DNA of 34,305 bases from Candidatus Methylumidiphilus alinenensis (GTDB lineage: Bacteria; Pseudomonadota; Gammaproteobacteria; Methylococcales; Methylococcaceae): assembly GCA_003242955.1 (NCBI GenBank), contig QJPH01000294.1:1-34305 (forward strand), read 5' to 3'. Under the pieces are notes generated by a model that worked only from the letters and a program-made list of their open reading frames with translations, did no database searches and was not told where the DNA came from. Shown here in pieces: positions 1 through 7,594 of the stretch (position 1 is the stretch's first letter; every line of letters begins with the position of its first letter). The position numbers and the translations under genes are program-made.

Positions 1-473
1 TGCTGATGGGCGAAGTGTTGGGCTTCGGTTCCTGGATCGACGATAATGAAGGGAATGTTGGATTCGTACAACTCGGCGGCGGCCTGTTTGCCCACGCGCC
101 CGAGTCCGGCGATGATAATGTGGGACTTGAGTTTGTCTATTTCACGTTGCATTCTTTTTGCCCCCAGCGGATCGTTGATGCGCCTGCTGACCAAGTAATC
201 CATCACTATGGTAAGACTGTAGAACAGGCTGCCTATCCCGAAGATGGCAACAAACATAGTGAAAATCCGCCCGACACTGCTAAGGTGAATGATTTCACCA
301 TAACCGATGGTGGTGATGGTGGTCACCGTCATGAACAAGGCATCCAGCCATGTCGCGCCTTGTTCACGTCCAAGCCAGACATAACCAACCGTCCCCACCG
401 TGGTCACCAAAAACACCAAGGCTGCCGGGAGCACCAGCCTAACGCGGAGCATGTCGGAAGATTCAACCGCCAT
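1..473 (-). CDS. K+ channel protein with RCK (TrkA-N) domain, partial
   Basis: This is the N-terminal 157 residues of a two-helix potassium channel subunit of the inner membrane; the rest lies beyond the window's left edge. I translated it by hand on the minus strand. A hydrophobic helix lies near residues 11-33, followed by a pore helix and the selectivity filter TTITTIGYGE (51-60), then a second membrane helix (about 67-92). The start of a cytosolic RCK/TrkA-N nucleotide-binding domain follows, with the Rossmann motif GLGRVG (123-128). An in-frame stop lies two codons upstream of the ATG at 473, so the start is the first available. It lies 62 bp downstream of the mepK-like gene on the same strand and may be cotranscribed. 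The fold is clear; the ligand gating the RCK domain cannot be told from this fragment. Confidence 0.9.
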   Translation of the reverse strand, partial: MAVESSDMLRVRLVLPAALVFLVTTVGTVGYVWLGREQGATWLDALFMTVTTITTIGYGEIIHLSSVGRIFTMFVAIFGIGSLFYSLTIVMDYLVSRRINDPLGAKRMQREIDKLKSHIIIAGLGRVGKQAAAELYESNIPFIIVDPGTEAQHFAHQ

Positions 474-535
474 GAGTTAGTTACGACTCTACAACATCGG
501 CAGCCGAAGTGGGGGCGGGTTCATTGCCGCCTCGA

Positions 536-1123
536 TCACCAGGAACGAATCTCGCCAGTGTCGAGATGGACGAAATCACTGGAACCATAGTAGCCTACTC
601 CACCAAGTTGCAGAGAAAGGGCAACTTGTTGGATGGTTCTAGTGGTGAGATCCTCGGTGCGCAGGTCAATCGCCTTGCCTTGAATATGCATACTATGCTC
701 AGCGACGCCATGACCAATTTTGCGTAACCATTGGTTGGTTTCCGGCGAACGATAGCCCGAGAGAATATTGTATTCGCCACGACCGCCCGTCAACACCGTC
801 ACCGCGTAAAGCAGGTCAAGCAAGGCTGGGTCCATGGTGTGGGAGACATCAGCATAATGGTCACGCAAAAAATGGTTTAAGCTGTCCAGCAATGCCGGGT
901 CATAATCTTGTTGGGGCGAACAAACGAACCCCCATTCTTCCTTTGTATGGGTGTTGAATAGGGTGATCCGGCGCTCTCTGCCCAAGGCATTGGCAAAGAC
1001 ATCCGCCGAAGGTATCAGCAGGGCACCCGCTGCGGCGATCCCCACTCGTGTTAGAAAGCCTCGACGGCTAATGCCGCCTTTGGCCTGATGGCCATTTTGG
1101 CCTTTGAAACGGTTAAAACTCAT
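536..1123 (-). CDS. Tat-exported YcbK/MepK-type murein endopeptidase (DUF882, M15 family)
   Basis: A 195-residue protein of the DUF882/peptidase M15 group, whose E. coli member MepK cleaves peptidoglycan cross-links in the periplasm. The N-terminus carries a twin-arginine signal, SRRGFLTR at 19-26 followed by an alanine-rich hydrophobic stretch (28-40), so export in folded form is expected. The zinc ligands of the family are visible: H146 and D153 in SMHIQGKAIDLR and H186 in FVHLDTG. The motif LSGYRSPETN (121-130) is also typical. Full length for the family. It precedes the K+ channel gene on the same strand. The activity is inferred from the family; the exact cross-link cleaved is not visible in sequence. 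Confidence 0.92.
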   Translation of the reverse strand: MSFNRFKGQNGHQAKGGISRRGFLTRVGIAAAGALLIPSADVFANALGRERRITLFNTHTKEEWGFVCSPQQDYDPALLDSLNHFLRDHYADVSHTMDPALLDLLYAVTVLTGGRGEYNILSGYRSPETNQWLRKIGHGVAEHSMHIQGKAIDLRTEDLTTRTIQQVALSLQLGGVGYYGSSDFVHLDTGEIRSW

Positions 1124-1343
1124 GCAATAAAACCCCGCTGGTTAGGTTGCTGCGAAATAGCTACAGCCTGGAGCCTCCAGGACAGCCCCAGTGACAATAA
1201 GATTTACTTTACTGACTAAGCACCCCATAAAGCAACTGTTAATTGCCATGGACTAATAAGCATATTGTGGGCCAAAGGTGGACAAAGTTAAGCCAAACCC
1301 CCAAGAATGCTAGGTTTTCACAAGTGGCAAAATCATTTATGTC

Positions 1344-1370
1344 AAAAATAGAAATAGTTTATTTCTATTT
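1344..1370 (-). terminator. Intrinsic terminator of the mtnDC operon
   Basis: A perfect 10-bp stem (1346-1355 with 1361-1370, 5-nt loop) is followed on the minus strand by a short T run. The stem overlaps the mtnC stop codon at 1365-1367, so transcription of mtnD-mtnC very likely ends here. Confidence 0.75.
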
Positions 1371-2045
1371 AATGAACGCATCCGCGCCGTCGAAATCGGT
1401 TGCACAGGGGTGGTTTTCAGCCATTCTGGCATTCTCCCGTGATAATTGGCAGGTATTGAAGCCAGCCATACTGGCTGCATCCAATTCACTAGCGGTGTCG
1501 GAGAGAAACAGAATTTCATGCGTAGGTAAATTGATTTCTCTAGCAATAGTGCGGTAGGAGTCCGGCGCTTGTTTCGCGCCAACCCGTGTGTCAAAGAAGC
1601 CCGAGAATAATCCTGTGAGATCACCGTATTCCGTATGGCCGAATAGCAGTTTTTGCGCGTGTGTGGAACCTGATGAGTAGAGATAGAGGTCCAGCCCGGC
1701 CTCTTTCCATTCGCGAAGTTTGCGGACAGCGTCAGGATAGACATGCCCGTGGAAATAGCCATCGCAATACCCCGCTTCCCATATCAGGCCTTGCAAAGCC
1801 TTCAAGGGGCCGATTTTACGGTCTTCGTCAATCCAGCGGATTAACTGGGCGATGGCTTGGTTGTCATCCAAGGGCTGGCCGCAGGCTTTGCCGACTTCGC
1901 CCAACAAACCCCGAACTTCGGCATCATCCCTGTGCGAGCGGATGAATTCGTCCATGTGTTCCCTAGCATAGGGGAACAATACGTCCGCCACGAAGGAAAT
2001 GGACGTGGTGGTTCCCTCAATGTCAGTGACAATTGCCCGAATCAT
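1365..2045 (-). CDS. mtnC: Enolase-phosphatase E1 (methionine salvage)
   Basis: A 226-residue HAD-superfamily enzyme. It enolises 2,3-diketo-5-methylthiopentyl-1-phosphate and then removes the phosphate, giving acireductone in the cytosolic methionine salvage pathway. The N-terminal motif VTDIEGTTTSI (6-16) holds the nucleophilic Asp and the Glu that marks this subgroup. YLYSSGS (HAD motif II) and FLSDTASELDAA (motif IV) follow. Length matches the family. The ATG at 2045 overlaps the mtnD stop by 4 bp, so the two genes are translationally coupled and the product passes directly to MtnD. Confidence 0.96.
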   Translation of the reverse strand: MIRAIVTDIEGTTTSISFVADVLFPYAREHMDEFIRSHRDDAEVRGLLGEVGKACGQPLDDNQAIAQLIRWIDEDRKIGPLKALQGLIWEAGYCDGYFHGHVYPDAVRKLREWKEAGLDLYLYSSGSTHAQKLLFGHTEYGDLTGLFSGFFDTRVGAKQAPDSYRTIAREINLPTHEILFLSDTASELDAASMAGFNTCQLSRENARMAENHPCATDFDGADAFIK

Positions 2046-2602
2046 GCATAATCCCTAATAAATTGCTCATACCGTGGAAATTGGTCTGCGATGAGACTAC
2101 CGGTGAAGTCGGCAGCCCAACCTTCCGGCGTGGTAAACAAGCGTATGCACTTTAGATTGGGCTTCACTCCCATGTCGAACCAGTGTTTGGTGTTGGCCGG
2201 GACGGAGATCAAGTCCCCCTTTTCGCACAATACCCCGTAAACATTCTCGTCCGGGTGTAAAAAGAAAAGCCCGCTGCCCTCGACGAAAAAGCGCACTTCA
2301 AAATCGCTGTGCGTATGCTCGCTGAGGAACTTGGCGCGCAACTGGGCTTTTTCCGGATGGTCCGGCGTTACGCTTATCACATCTGCCGACTTGAAGTTAT
2401 ATTTCACTCTAAGTCTTTCCACTTGTTTGGCATAAGCCGAAAGCACAGCATCTTGATTGGACTCTAGGCCGAATTCATGTGATGCCTCCCAGCGCTCGAA
2501 TTGTACGCCGATACCGTTTAGGCGCTTGGTGATGTCATTAAAATTTTGAATGACTTCGGCGGTTTCTGGATGATTTACAGAATGGATTGTGAGTAGACTC
2601 AT
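2042..2602 (-). CDS. mtnD: Acireductone dioxygenase (methionine salvage)
   Basis: A 186-residue cupin metalloenzyme that oxidises acireductone. With Fe2+ it yields formate and 2-keto-4-methylthiobutyrate, the methionine precursor; with Ni2+ the off-pathway reaction releases CO. The cupin metal ligands are visible as H96, H98 and E102 in EHTHSDFEVRFF and H140 in NTKHWFDMG. It is first in a two-gene operon with mtnC. The dehydratase gene mtnB, often clustered with these two, is not present in this window. No clear riboswitch was recognised in the 230 bp upstream. Confidence 0.96.
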   Translation of the reverse strand: MSLLTIHSVNHPETAEVIQNFNDITKRLNGIGVQFERWEASHEFGLESNQDAVLSAYAKQVERLRVKYNFKSADVISVTPDHPEKAQLRAKFLSEHTHSDFEVRFFVEGSGLFFLHPDENVYGVLCEKGDLISVPANTKHWFDMGVKPNLKCIRLFTTPEGWAADFTGSLIADQFPRYEQFIRDYA

Positions 2603-2831
2603 GATAGGCGGGCTCTTCTTGTAATTAAATTAACGCGAGGGTACTGAAGACTGGGTTACTGGAATGACGGTACTGGTTGCAAGTACGACACCAACCTAAA
2701 ATCCAGTGCCTTTTTGCATGTCGGAGGGTGTTCAATGGAATGAAAATTAACCGGCTATGCGCGGCTCGGCGGGAAAGATGTCGAGTTCGCCTAGTCGGCG
2801 ACGTTTAATTGCCTTCTTATTGCCATTTGTT
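2603..2831. other. Intergenic region between mtnD and tRNA-Arg
   Basis: About 230 bp with no supported gene. It must hold the mtnDC promoter and leader on the minus strand, but I see no convincing -10/-35 pair or SAM-type riboswitch fold. Confidence 0.4.
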
Positions 2832-2908
2832 TGGCGCGCCCGGAGGGATTCGAACCCCCGACCAATGGCTTCGGAAGCCACTACTCTATCCAACTGAGCT
2901 ACGGGCGC
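2832..2908 (-). tRNA. tRNA-Arg (anticodon CCG)
   Basis: A complete cloverleaf on the minus strand: 7-bp acceptor stem GCGCCCG/CGGGCGC, D arm, anticodon loop with CCG, GTTCGAATC T loop, and genomically encoded CCA at 2834-2832. It reads CGG arginine codons. It has its own promoter-like -10 upstream. Confidence 0.96.
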
Positions 2909-2919
2909 TTTTGCAAACT

Positions 2920-2925
2920 ATTATA
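2920..2925 (-). promoter_or_regulatory. -10 box of the tRNA-Arg promoter
   Basis: A perfect TATAAT on the minus strand, 11 bp before the mature tRNA 5' end, in an AT-rich setting. The -35 match is weak. Confidence 0.6.
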
Positions 2926-2950
2926 TACCTTTTGCTTGTCTCTTAACAGA

Positions 2951-3076
2951 TGATGTTACGCATGGAGTGGCAAAGCTCGCTTTGCCTGTCAAGGCAAGCC
3001 TTGACACTCCAAATCAAATCGCCGTAGGTCGGCAACCCATTGCCGGCAACAGACCCGCAGTCTGTGCGTAACATCA
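2951..3076. repeat. Palindromic intergenic element with TGATGTTACGCA ends
   Basis: A 126-bp segment bounded by perfect 12-bp inverted ends (2951-2962 and 3065-3076). Inside are smaller inverted repeats and a piece, GTAGGTCGGCAACC, that also occurs in the 62-bp repeats at 14302 and 33277. One end sequence recurs at 7487-7498. The size and ends suggest a MITE-like element; it lies directly after the rep stop codon. Confidence 0.7.
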
Positions 3077-3085
3077 GGCAGTTAT

Positions 3086-5125
3086 TTAATTGGGCGGTGG
3101 AGGTTTGGGTTGGGCGGCCCTTTTCGCGGCAGCTAGGCCATCTAAGGCCATCTCCCTCTTCATTTCCGCCGAGATCGGATTACGGTCATTCCAAATCAAT
3201 TCTTCCAGTGGCAATTCGTCCAAGAAGCGACTAGGCTTGCAATCGGTCATCTCGCCGTACTTTTTCCGGTGGGTGCAGTAACTGAACGTAAGCTGTTTTT
3301 GGGCACGGGTGATGCCGACATAAGCCAACCTTCGCTCCTCCTCAATGGCGTGTTCCTCAATGCTAGTTTGGTGAGGCAACAGGTTCTCTTCCATGCCTAT
3401 CAGATAGACATAAGGAAATTCCAGTCCTTTGGCGGCATGCAGAGTCATCAGGCTGACCCGGTCCCCGCTGTTTTCTTCTTCTTGGCGGTCGAGAATGTCC
3501 AGCAGCATGATCCTGGCAACCACTTCGGCCAGACTCTTCTCACCGCCGCTTTCCTCCTTGGCTAGACGGCGCAACCAATCCAACAGTTCACGCACGTTGC
3601 CCATGCGCCGGTCGGCTTGAGGCTGGCTAGTGCTGTTTTCTTGCAGCCAGCCCTCGTAGTTCAGCGCTTCAATGAAATTGTCAATGACGGCGAACGTATC
3701 ACCGCTATCAGCACGTTCGGACACATCAACCAGCCAGTCACTAAAGTGGCGCAATTTTTTGACGGCGGTCTCCGGCAAGACCTGTTCCAAGCCCAATTCA
3801 AAGCAAGCCTTAAATAGGCTGGAATGGCGTTGTTTTGCGTACTGGCCGAGCTTTTCCAAGGTAGTCGGGCCAATTTCCCTGCGTGGGGTGTTGACTACGC
3901 GAATAAAGGCGGCATCGTCGTCGGGGTTCACCATTAAGCGCAGATAAGCGAGTATGTCTTTGATCTCGGTGTTGTCAAAAAACGATGCCCCGCCACTAAT
4001 AAAATAGGGAATGCTGTGTTCTCGCAAAGACCGCTCGAATAAGCGCGACTGGTGGTTGCCCCGGTACAGGATTGCGTAATCCGAAAGGCGGCTGTTGTGG
4101 CGAAATTTGTGGTGGATGATGTCCGAGGCAATTTGGCGCGATTCGGCAATTTCCTCCTTGGCTTTAATAACTCTGGGCGGGTCGCCGGGACCGAGGGCAC
4201 TCCATAGCCGTTTTTCAATGACATGGGGATTGTTGGCGATCAGTTGGTTGGCTATTTTTAGAATGCGCCCGGTGGATCGGTAGTTTTGCTCCAACTTGAT
4301 GACTTTTAAGCGTGGATAATCCTGTTGCAATTGAGAGAGGTTTTCAGGCTTTGCACCGCGCCAAGAATAGATCGACTGGTCGTCATCGCCCACCACGGTA
4401 AACCGGCCCAAAGAACCGGTCAGCAGTTTAATCAATTGGTACTGGGTCATGTTGGTGTCTTGATATTCGTCCACCAGCAGATAACGAATCTGATTGCGCC
4501 ATTTCTCCAATATGTCGGGATGGTCCTGAAACAACAACACCGGTTGCAAGATCAAATCATCAAAATCCATCGCGTTGTAGGCTTTGATCTGACGGGCATA
4601 CTCTTCATAAACACGCGCGGCAATGGCATCATCAGGGTAAGATGAGTCTTGCCCCATGGCTTGTGCGGGCAGTATGAACTCATTTTTCCAACGGCTGATC
4701 TGCCATCCGTACTGGTCTGCCTTTTCCATGTCATAGACCTGCGGCCCATGCTTGATGAGTTCTTTCACCAGCAATTTGCGGTCATGTTCGTCAAAAATGG
4801 AAATGGCGGATTTCAATCCCAATGCCTGGTGTTCGCGCCGGACAATGTCCAGCCCCAAGGCATGGAACGTGGAAACCCGCAGTCCGCGCAAATCTTTGCC
4901 TTGAACTAGTTTGCCGACACGGGTTTTCATCTCCCGCGCCGCCTTGTTGGTAAATGTCACCGCCGCGATATGCCGGGCCGGGATGCCTTGCTGAATCAAA
5001 TAGGCAATTTTCTCGGTAATGACACGCGTTTTGCCGCTACCCGCCCCGGCCAGCACCAGCAGGGGATGGTCTGTCAGTCTGACAGCGGCGAGTTGTTGGG
5101 GGTTTAACGTGGGGGGGGTGGACAT
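3086..5125 (-). CDS. rep: ATP-dependent DNA helicase Rep (UvrD/Rep superfamily 1)
   Basis: A 679-residue SF1A helicase, close to the length of E. coli Rep. It moves 3' to 5' on single-stranded DNA and clears proteins ahead of replication forks. Visible motifs in order: the Q motif LNPQQLAAV, Walker A GAGSGKT (27-33), TFTNKAA (Ia), VDEYQDTN (II), VVGDDDQSIYSWRGA (III), EQNYRS (IV), LMTLHAAKGLEFP (V) and YVGITRAQ (VI). The start codon at 5125 lies inside the upstream PD-(D/E)XK-like gene (22-bp overlap) and has no Shine-Dalgarno sequence, so translation probably depends on the upstream gene. Codons 3-5 contain a run of eight C. UvrD and PcrA are close relatives, but the length and motifs favour Rep. 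Confidence 0.93.
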   Translation of the reverse strand: MSTPPTLNPQQLAAVRLTDHPLLVLAGAGSGKTRVITEKIAYLIQQGIPARHIAAVTFTNKAAREMKTRVGKLVQGKDLRGLRVSTFHALGLDIVRREHQALGLKSAISIFDEHDRKLLVKELIKHGPQVYDMEKADQYGWQISRWKNEFILPAQAMGQDSSYPDDAIAARVYEEYARQIKAYNAMDFDDLILQPVLLFQDHPDILEKWRNQIRYLLVDEYQDTNMTQYQLIKLLTGSLGRFTVVGDDDQSIYSWRGAKPENLSQLQQDYPRLKVIKLEQNYRSTGRILKIANQLIANNPHVIEKRLWSALGPGDPPRVIKAKEEIAESRQIASDIIHHKFRHNSRLSDYAILYRGNHQSRLFERSLREHSIPYFISGGASFFDNTEIKDILAYLRLMVNPDDDAAFIRVVNTPRREIGPTTLEKLGQYAKQRHSSLFKACFELGLEQVLPETAVKKLRHFSDWLVDVSERADSGDTFAVIDNFIEALNYEGWLQENSTSQPQADRRMGNVRELLDWLRRLAKEESGGEKSLAEVVARIMLLDILDRQEEENSGDRVSLMTLHAAKGLEFPYVYLIGMEENLLPHQTSIEEHAIEEERRLAYVGITRAQKQLTFSYCTHRKKYGEMTDCKPSRFLDELPLEELIWNDRNPISAEMKREMALDGLAAAKRAAQPKPPPPN

Positions 5126-5721
5126 AAGGAATCAATAATATTTTGCAAAACCCCCAACAGTTCCGGGAGGTTCTGAATAAAATAGCGGGATGAATCTATC
5201 CCGACTTGGTTGCCTTCCAAGCACAAGAAAAGCCACTCGTAGCCACTCGTGACAGCGCCGTAGACGCGAGGAATATTATCCTGATGGTTTTGGTTAAACA
5301 ATTGCGCGGCATACATTTCGGCAACGCACTGTGGCGAAGCGTCTATCAAATCTTGGTCTTTTTTCGCTTCGACGATGGCAATCACCGGGCTTTCCACAAA
5401 AGCGGCATTGTACTTGTTTGAAATTAAAAAATCGCAAAATCCTTTCAACCCCCGCTTTTTATCAATATCAAATTGATGACCGGAAAAAATAGCGATTTTT
5501 TCGGTGTTTCGTTGCTTCAATTCCACCAATACCGGCATGATTAATAATTCAGAGCGCGCCTTTTCAGTGCTGGTGGGCAAGGCGTTATTATAAGCCAGCG
5601 TTTGCAATAACCAGGGCGATGGATCAACTGCTGTTATCTGGTCAAATAGCAGTTGCATGGTGACAGAAAGCCCTAACCCGGTTAAATCTTCAGCGGTATA
5701 TTGTGAGTAGGATTTTTTCAT
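5104..5721 (-). CDS. PD-(D/E)XK nuclease-like protein overlapping rep
   Basis: A 205-residue protein with a recognisable PD-(D/E)XK fold signature: acidic E58 in ARSELL, D97 in GFCDFLIS, the E118-x-K120 pair in IVEAKK, and a Q-containing helix (about 131-140). This is the layout of small restriction-like nuclease proteins often found in bacteria with much accessory DNA. No signal peptide or membrane segment is seen. Its last 22 bp overlap the rep start in another frame, across a C8 tract. The ATG at 5721 directly follows GAAAACGCTGT, a repeat-end sequence found elsewhere in the window, and no Shine-Dalgarno is visible. Its biological role is unknown; nuclease activity is inferred only from the motifs. 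Confidence 0.7.
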   Translation of the reverse strand: MKKSYSQYTAEDLTGLGLSVTMQLLFDQITAVDPSPWLLQTLAYNNALPTSTEKARSELLIMPVLVELKQRNTEKIAIFSGHQFDIDKKRGLKGFCDFLISNKYNAAFVESPVIAIVEAKKDQDLIDASPQCVAEMYAAQLFNQNHQDNIPRVYGAVTSGYEWLFLCLEGNQVGIDSSRYFIQNLPELLGVLQNIIDSLCPPPPR

Positions 5722-6082
5722 ACAGCGTTTTCATCAACTATCAGTATTGTACCCCCCTTTAAAAAGGGGGGGTTAGGGGGTTCGTGTGATTAAAAGTGAT
5801 GCAGGAGTGCAAGGCTTGCCTTGCGAGGCCATGTTTTGGCAAGGCAAGCCTTGCACTCCTGCCGTAATTTCAGGCGGTACAAAGTTTATGAGCATCACTT
5901 TTAATCACACCCGGTTCTGGGGCTGGGTTGCATGTCAAGATTTTGAAAAATCGCCCTTGCCCCCCTTTTTGCAGGGGTTGAGGGATCTTTCCACACCCTA
6001 CCATGCTAGACATTTTCAGATGTCTGGGATAATGTACACAAATCTACTGCGAAGTCACAATCTATTTGGGCTGAAGTGAAAA
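5722..6082. other. Repeat-rich gap before tpm
   Basis: This 361-bp gap has no supported gene. It contains the repeat-end motif at 5722-5732, an A/T-cored C-run/G-run palindrome around 5751-5773, and the nested inverted repeat at 5784-5910. Short open frames here are translations of the repeat. Confidence 0.6.
5784..5910. repeat. Nested palindromic element (MITE-like)
   Basis: The outer arms are perfect 19-bp inverted repeats (5784-5802 and 5892-5910). An inner pair of perfect 22-bp arms (5802-5823 and 5840-5861) is nested off-centre. Total 127 bp. No coding capacity is apparent. The structure suggests a short palindromic element within another, or a MITE with a strong internal hairpin. Confidence 0.8.
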
Positions 6083-6760
6083 ATGGACCCTCAATTCTGG
6101 CATGAACAATGGGAACGCAAGCAAATCGGTTTCCACCAACCCCTAGCCCACCCGTGGTTGAGCCAATTTTGGCCGATGCTAGTCAAAGGGCAGGGCCAGG
6201 TTTTCGTCCCCCTGTGCGGCAAGAGCTTGGATATGGCATGGCTGCACGGACAAGGGCATTCCATTCTGGGCATTGAACTTAGCCCCCTCGCCATCACCGA
6301 GTTTTTCCAAGAACAAGACCTAGAACCCTCAACCCGTTCGGAGGGCAGTTTCGACTGGTACGAAAGCAGCGGGTATCAATTGCTGTGCGGGGATTTTTTT
6401 GATCTCAAACCCCAACATCTGTGCAAGGTCGAAGCGGTTTACGACCGGGCAGCCTTGATTGCCCTGCCGCCAGACTTGCAAGCGCGTTATGCCAATCACC
6501 TATTGTACTTATTACCCCACCGTCCGCCTATCCTGTTGATTACGTTTGACTATGACGCGGCGGAAATGCAAGGCCCACCGTTTCCGGTCAGCGAAGAACG
6601 GATTCAAGAGCTATTCGGCCATGCCTATTCGATTAAAGCACTGTCGGCAACTGATGCCCTGCCAAACCAACCGGGGCTAAAAAACCGGGAGTTGAGTGGG
6701 TTGGTTGAGAGGGTCTGTCATCTTTCAGCAATTCCCGGTAAAAATTTTATAATAGATTGA
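6083..6760 (+). CDS. tpm: Thiopurine S-methyltransferase
   Basis: A 225-residue SAM-dependent methyltransferase of the TPMT family. In bacteria these methylate thiopurines and some selenium and tellurium species. The N-terminus FWHEQWERKQIGFHQP (5-20) is diagnostic, and the SAM-binding loop VFVPLCGKSLDMAWL follows near 41-55. The catalytic-domain segment VYDRAALIALPP is also present. The last dozen residues are unlike the usual end, which stops soon after LVERV. Here the C-terminus reads into a palindromic element at 6726-6800, which seems to have replaced the original stop region. It stands alone between repeats, so its partners are not evident. Confidence 0.93.
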   Translation: MDPQFWHEQWERKQIGFHQPLAHPWLSQFWPMLVKGQGQVFVPLCGKSLDMAWLHGQGHSILGIELSPLAITEFFQEQDLEPSTRSEGSFDWYESSGYQLLCGDFFDLKPQHLCKVEAVYDRAALIALPPDLQARYANHLLYLLPHRPPILLITFDYDAAEMQGPPFPVSEERIQELFGHAYSIKALSATDALPNQPGLKNRELSGLVERVCHLSAIPGKNFIID

Positions 6761-6800
6761 ATTAAAATATATTATAAGTTAATAGACCGGGAATTGCTGC
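6726..6800. repeat. Palindromic element overlapping the tpm 3' end
   Basis: 14-bp inverted arms, CAGCAATTCCCGGT near 6727 and its complement near 6787, enclose a very AT-rich core. The terminal CAGCAATTC is shared with the elements at 12942-13102 and 17545-17775. The left arm lies within the final tpm codons. It may also act as a transcription terminator. Confidence 0.65.
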
Positions 6801-6846
6801 AAGCTCAAGCTTGACAGGAGGTTCCATTATTGACACCATTTGTTAA

Positions 6847-7095
6847 GTGACAACGATGCGAAAGATTCTCGACCAAATGCGGCATGAGCCAGCCAATGTC
6901 CGATTTTCGGATTTGCGGAAAGTCTGTGAGTCATTTTTTGGTGAGCCACGGCATCACGGTTCCAGCCATATGATTTTCAAGACACCTTGGCCCGGTGATC
7001 CTCGCGTCAATATCCAAGATGCCAACGGCAAAGCCAAGCCTTATCAAGTCAGGCAAGTGCTCAGGGCAATAGACAAATTGGAGGGCAAGCAATGA
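6847..7095 (+). CDS. HicA-family toxin (mRNA interferase-like)
   Basis: An 82-residue basic protein of the HicA (YcfA) family, which cleaves mRNA when not bound by HicB. The fold centres on a double-stranded-RNA-binding-like domain with a catalytic His, here in GSSHMIFK (about 38-45). The end, VNIQDANGKAKPYQVRQVLRAID, carries the family's proline-lysine turn and last helix. The GTG at 6847 gives 82 residues; an ATG at 6856 would give 79, and neither has a clear Shine-Dalgarno. The stop overlaps the hicB start (ATGA), the usual order and coupling for this toxin-antitoxin type. The toxin is divergent but not truncated. Confidence 0.8.
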   Translation: MTTMRKILDQMRHEPANVRFSDLRKVCESFFGEPRHHGSSHMIFKTPWPGDPRVNIQDANGKAKPYQVRQVLRAIDKLEGKQ

Positions 7096-7415
7096 ACCTC
7101 AATCATTACACTTATCGAGTCACCTGGTCACCAGAAGACAACGAACACCTAGGTTTGTGCGTGGAGTTTCCGTCCTTAAGTTGGTTGGCGGAAACCCCAG
7201 AATTAGCACTGGTCGGCATCCGCCAAGTGGTCGCTGACGTGGTTGGCGACCTTCAGTCTAGCGGCGAAACCATTCCACAACCGTTGGCAGAAAAGCATTA
7301 CAGTGGCGAGTTCCGGGTGCGCATTCCTCCCGAACTTCACCGCCTGCTTGCGTTACAGGCTGCGGAACAAGGGATTAGCCTGAACCGGTTGGCGAGTGCG
7401 AAACTGGCGGGCTGA
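7092..7415 (+). CDS. HicB-family antitoxin
   Basis: A 107-residue antitoxin partner of the gene before it. The N-terminal half is the degenerate RNase-H-like HicB fold (YRVTWSPEDNEHLGLCVEFP; about residues 8-27) that covers the toxin. The C-terminal half (about 76-107) is a ribbon-helix-helix DNA-binding segment, FRVRIPPELHRLLALQA and onward, which probably represses the operon. Starts by a 4-bp overlap with the toxin gene. The two together form a type II toxin-antitoxin module. Confidence 0.85.
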   Translation: MNLNHYTYRVTWSPEDNEHLGLCVEFPSLSWLAETPELALVGIRQVVADVVGDLQSSGETIPQPLAEKHYSGEFRVRIPPELHRLLALQAAEQGISLNRLASAKLAG

Positions 7416-7486
7416 ATTATCCAATAGGGCAAACCTACCCGGTCTGTGCGTTGGAGTATGTTACTGACCGCCAGTGACTTATGAAC

Positions 7487-7593
7487 TGATGTTACGCATC
7501 CGTAGTCCGGATGTAGCCGCTTGGCAAGCGAAAATCCGGGTTTTGTAGCCAACTTCTCCCGGATTTCGCCGCAAGCGGCTACATCCGGGCTAC
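7487..7593. repeat. Palindromic element abutting the AAA-like fragment
   Basis: It begins with TGATGTTACGCA (7487-7498), the same end as the element at 2951. A long hairpin with near-perfect 21-bp outer arms (7502-7522 and 7573-7593) and inner arms follows. The open frame of the AAA-like remnant starts immediately after it, suggesting insertion or deletion at this point. Confidence 0.75.
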
Positions 7594-7594
7594 G

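Noticed and set aside
6-590. Long plus-strand frame at the left edge
   Set aside because: It is antisense to the K+ channel gene, whose minus-strand translation shows the selectivity filter and RCK motif.
2603-2831. SAM-responsive riboswitch upstream of mtnD
   Set aside because: No recognisable SAM riboswitch core or terminator/antiterminator pair could be found by eye.
5786-6079. 97-residue plus-strand frame
   Set aside because: It is a translation of the palindromic repeat with no ribosome-binding site or family features.
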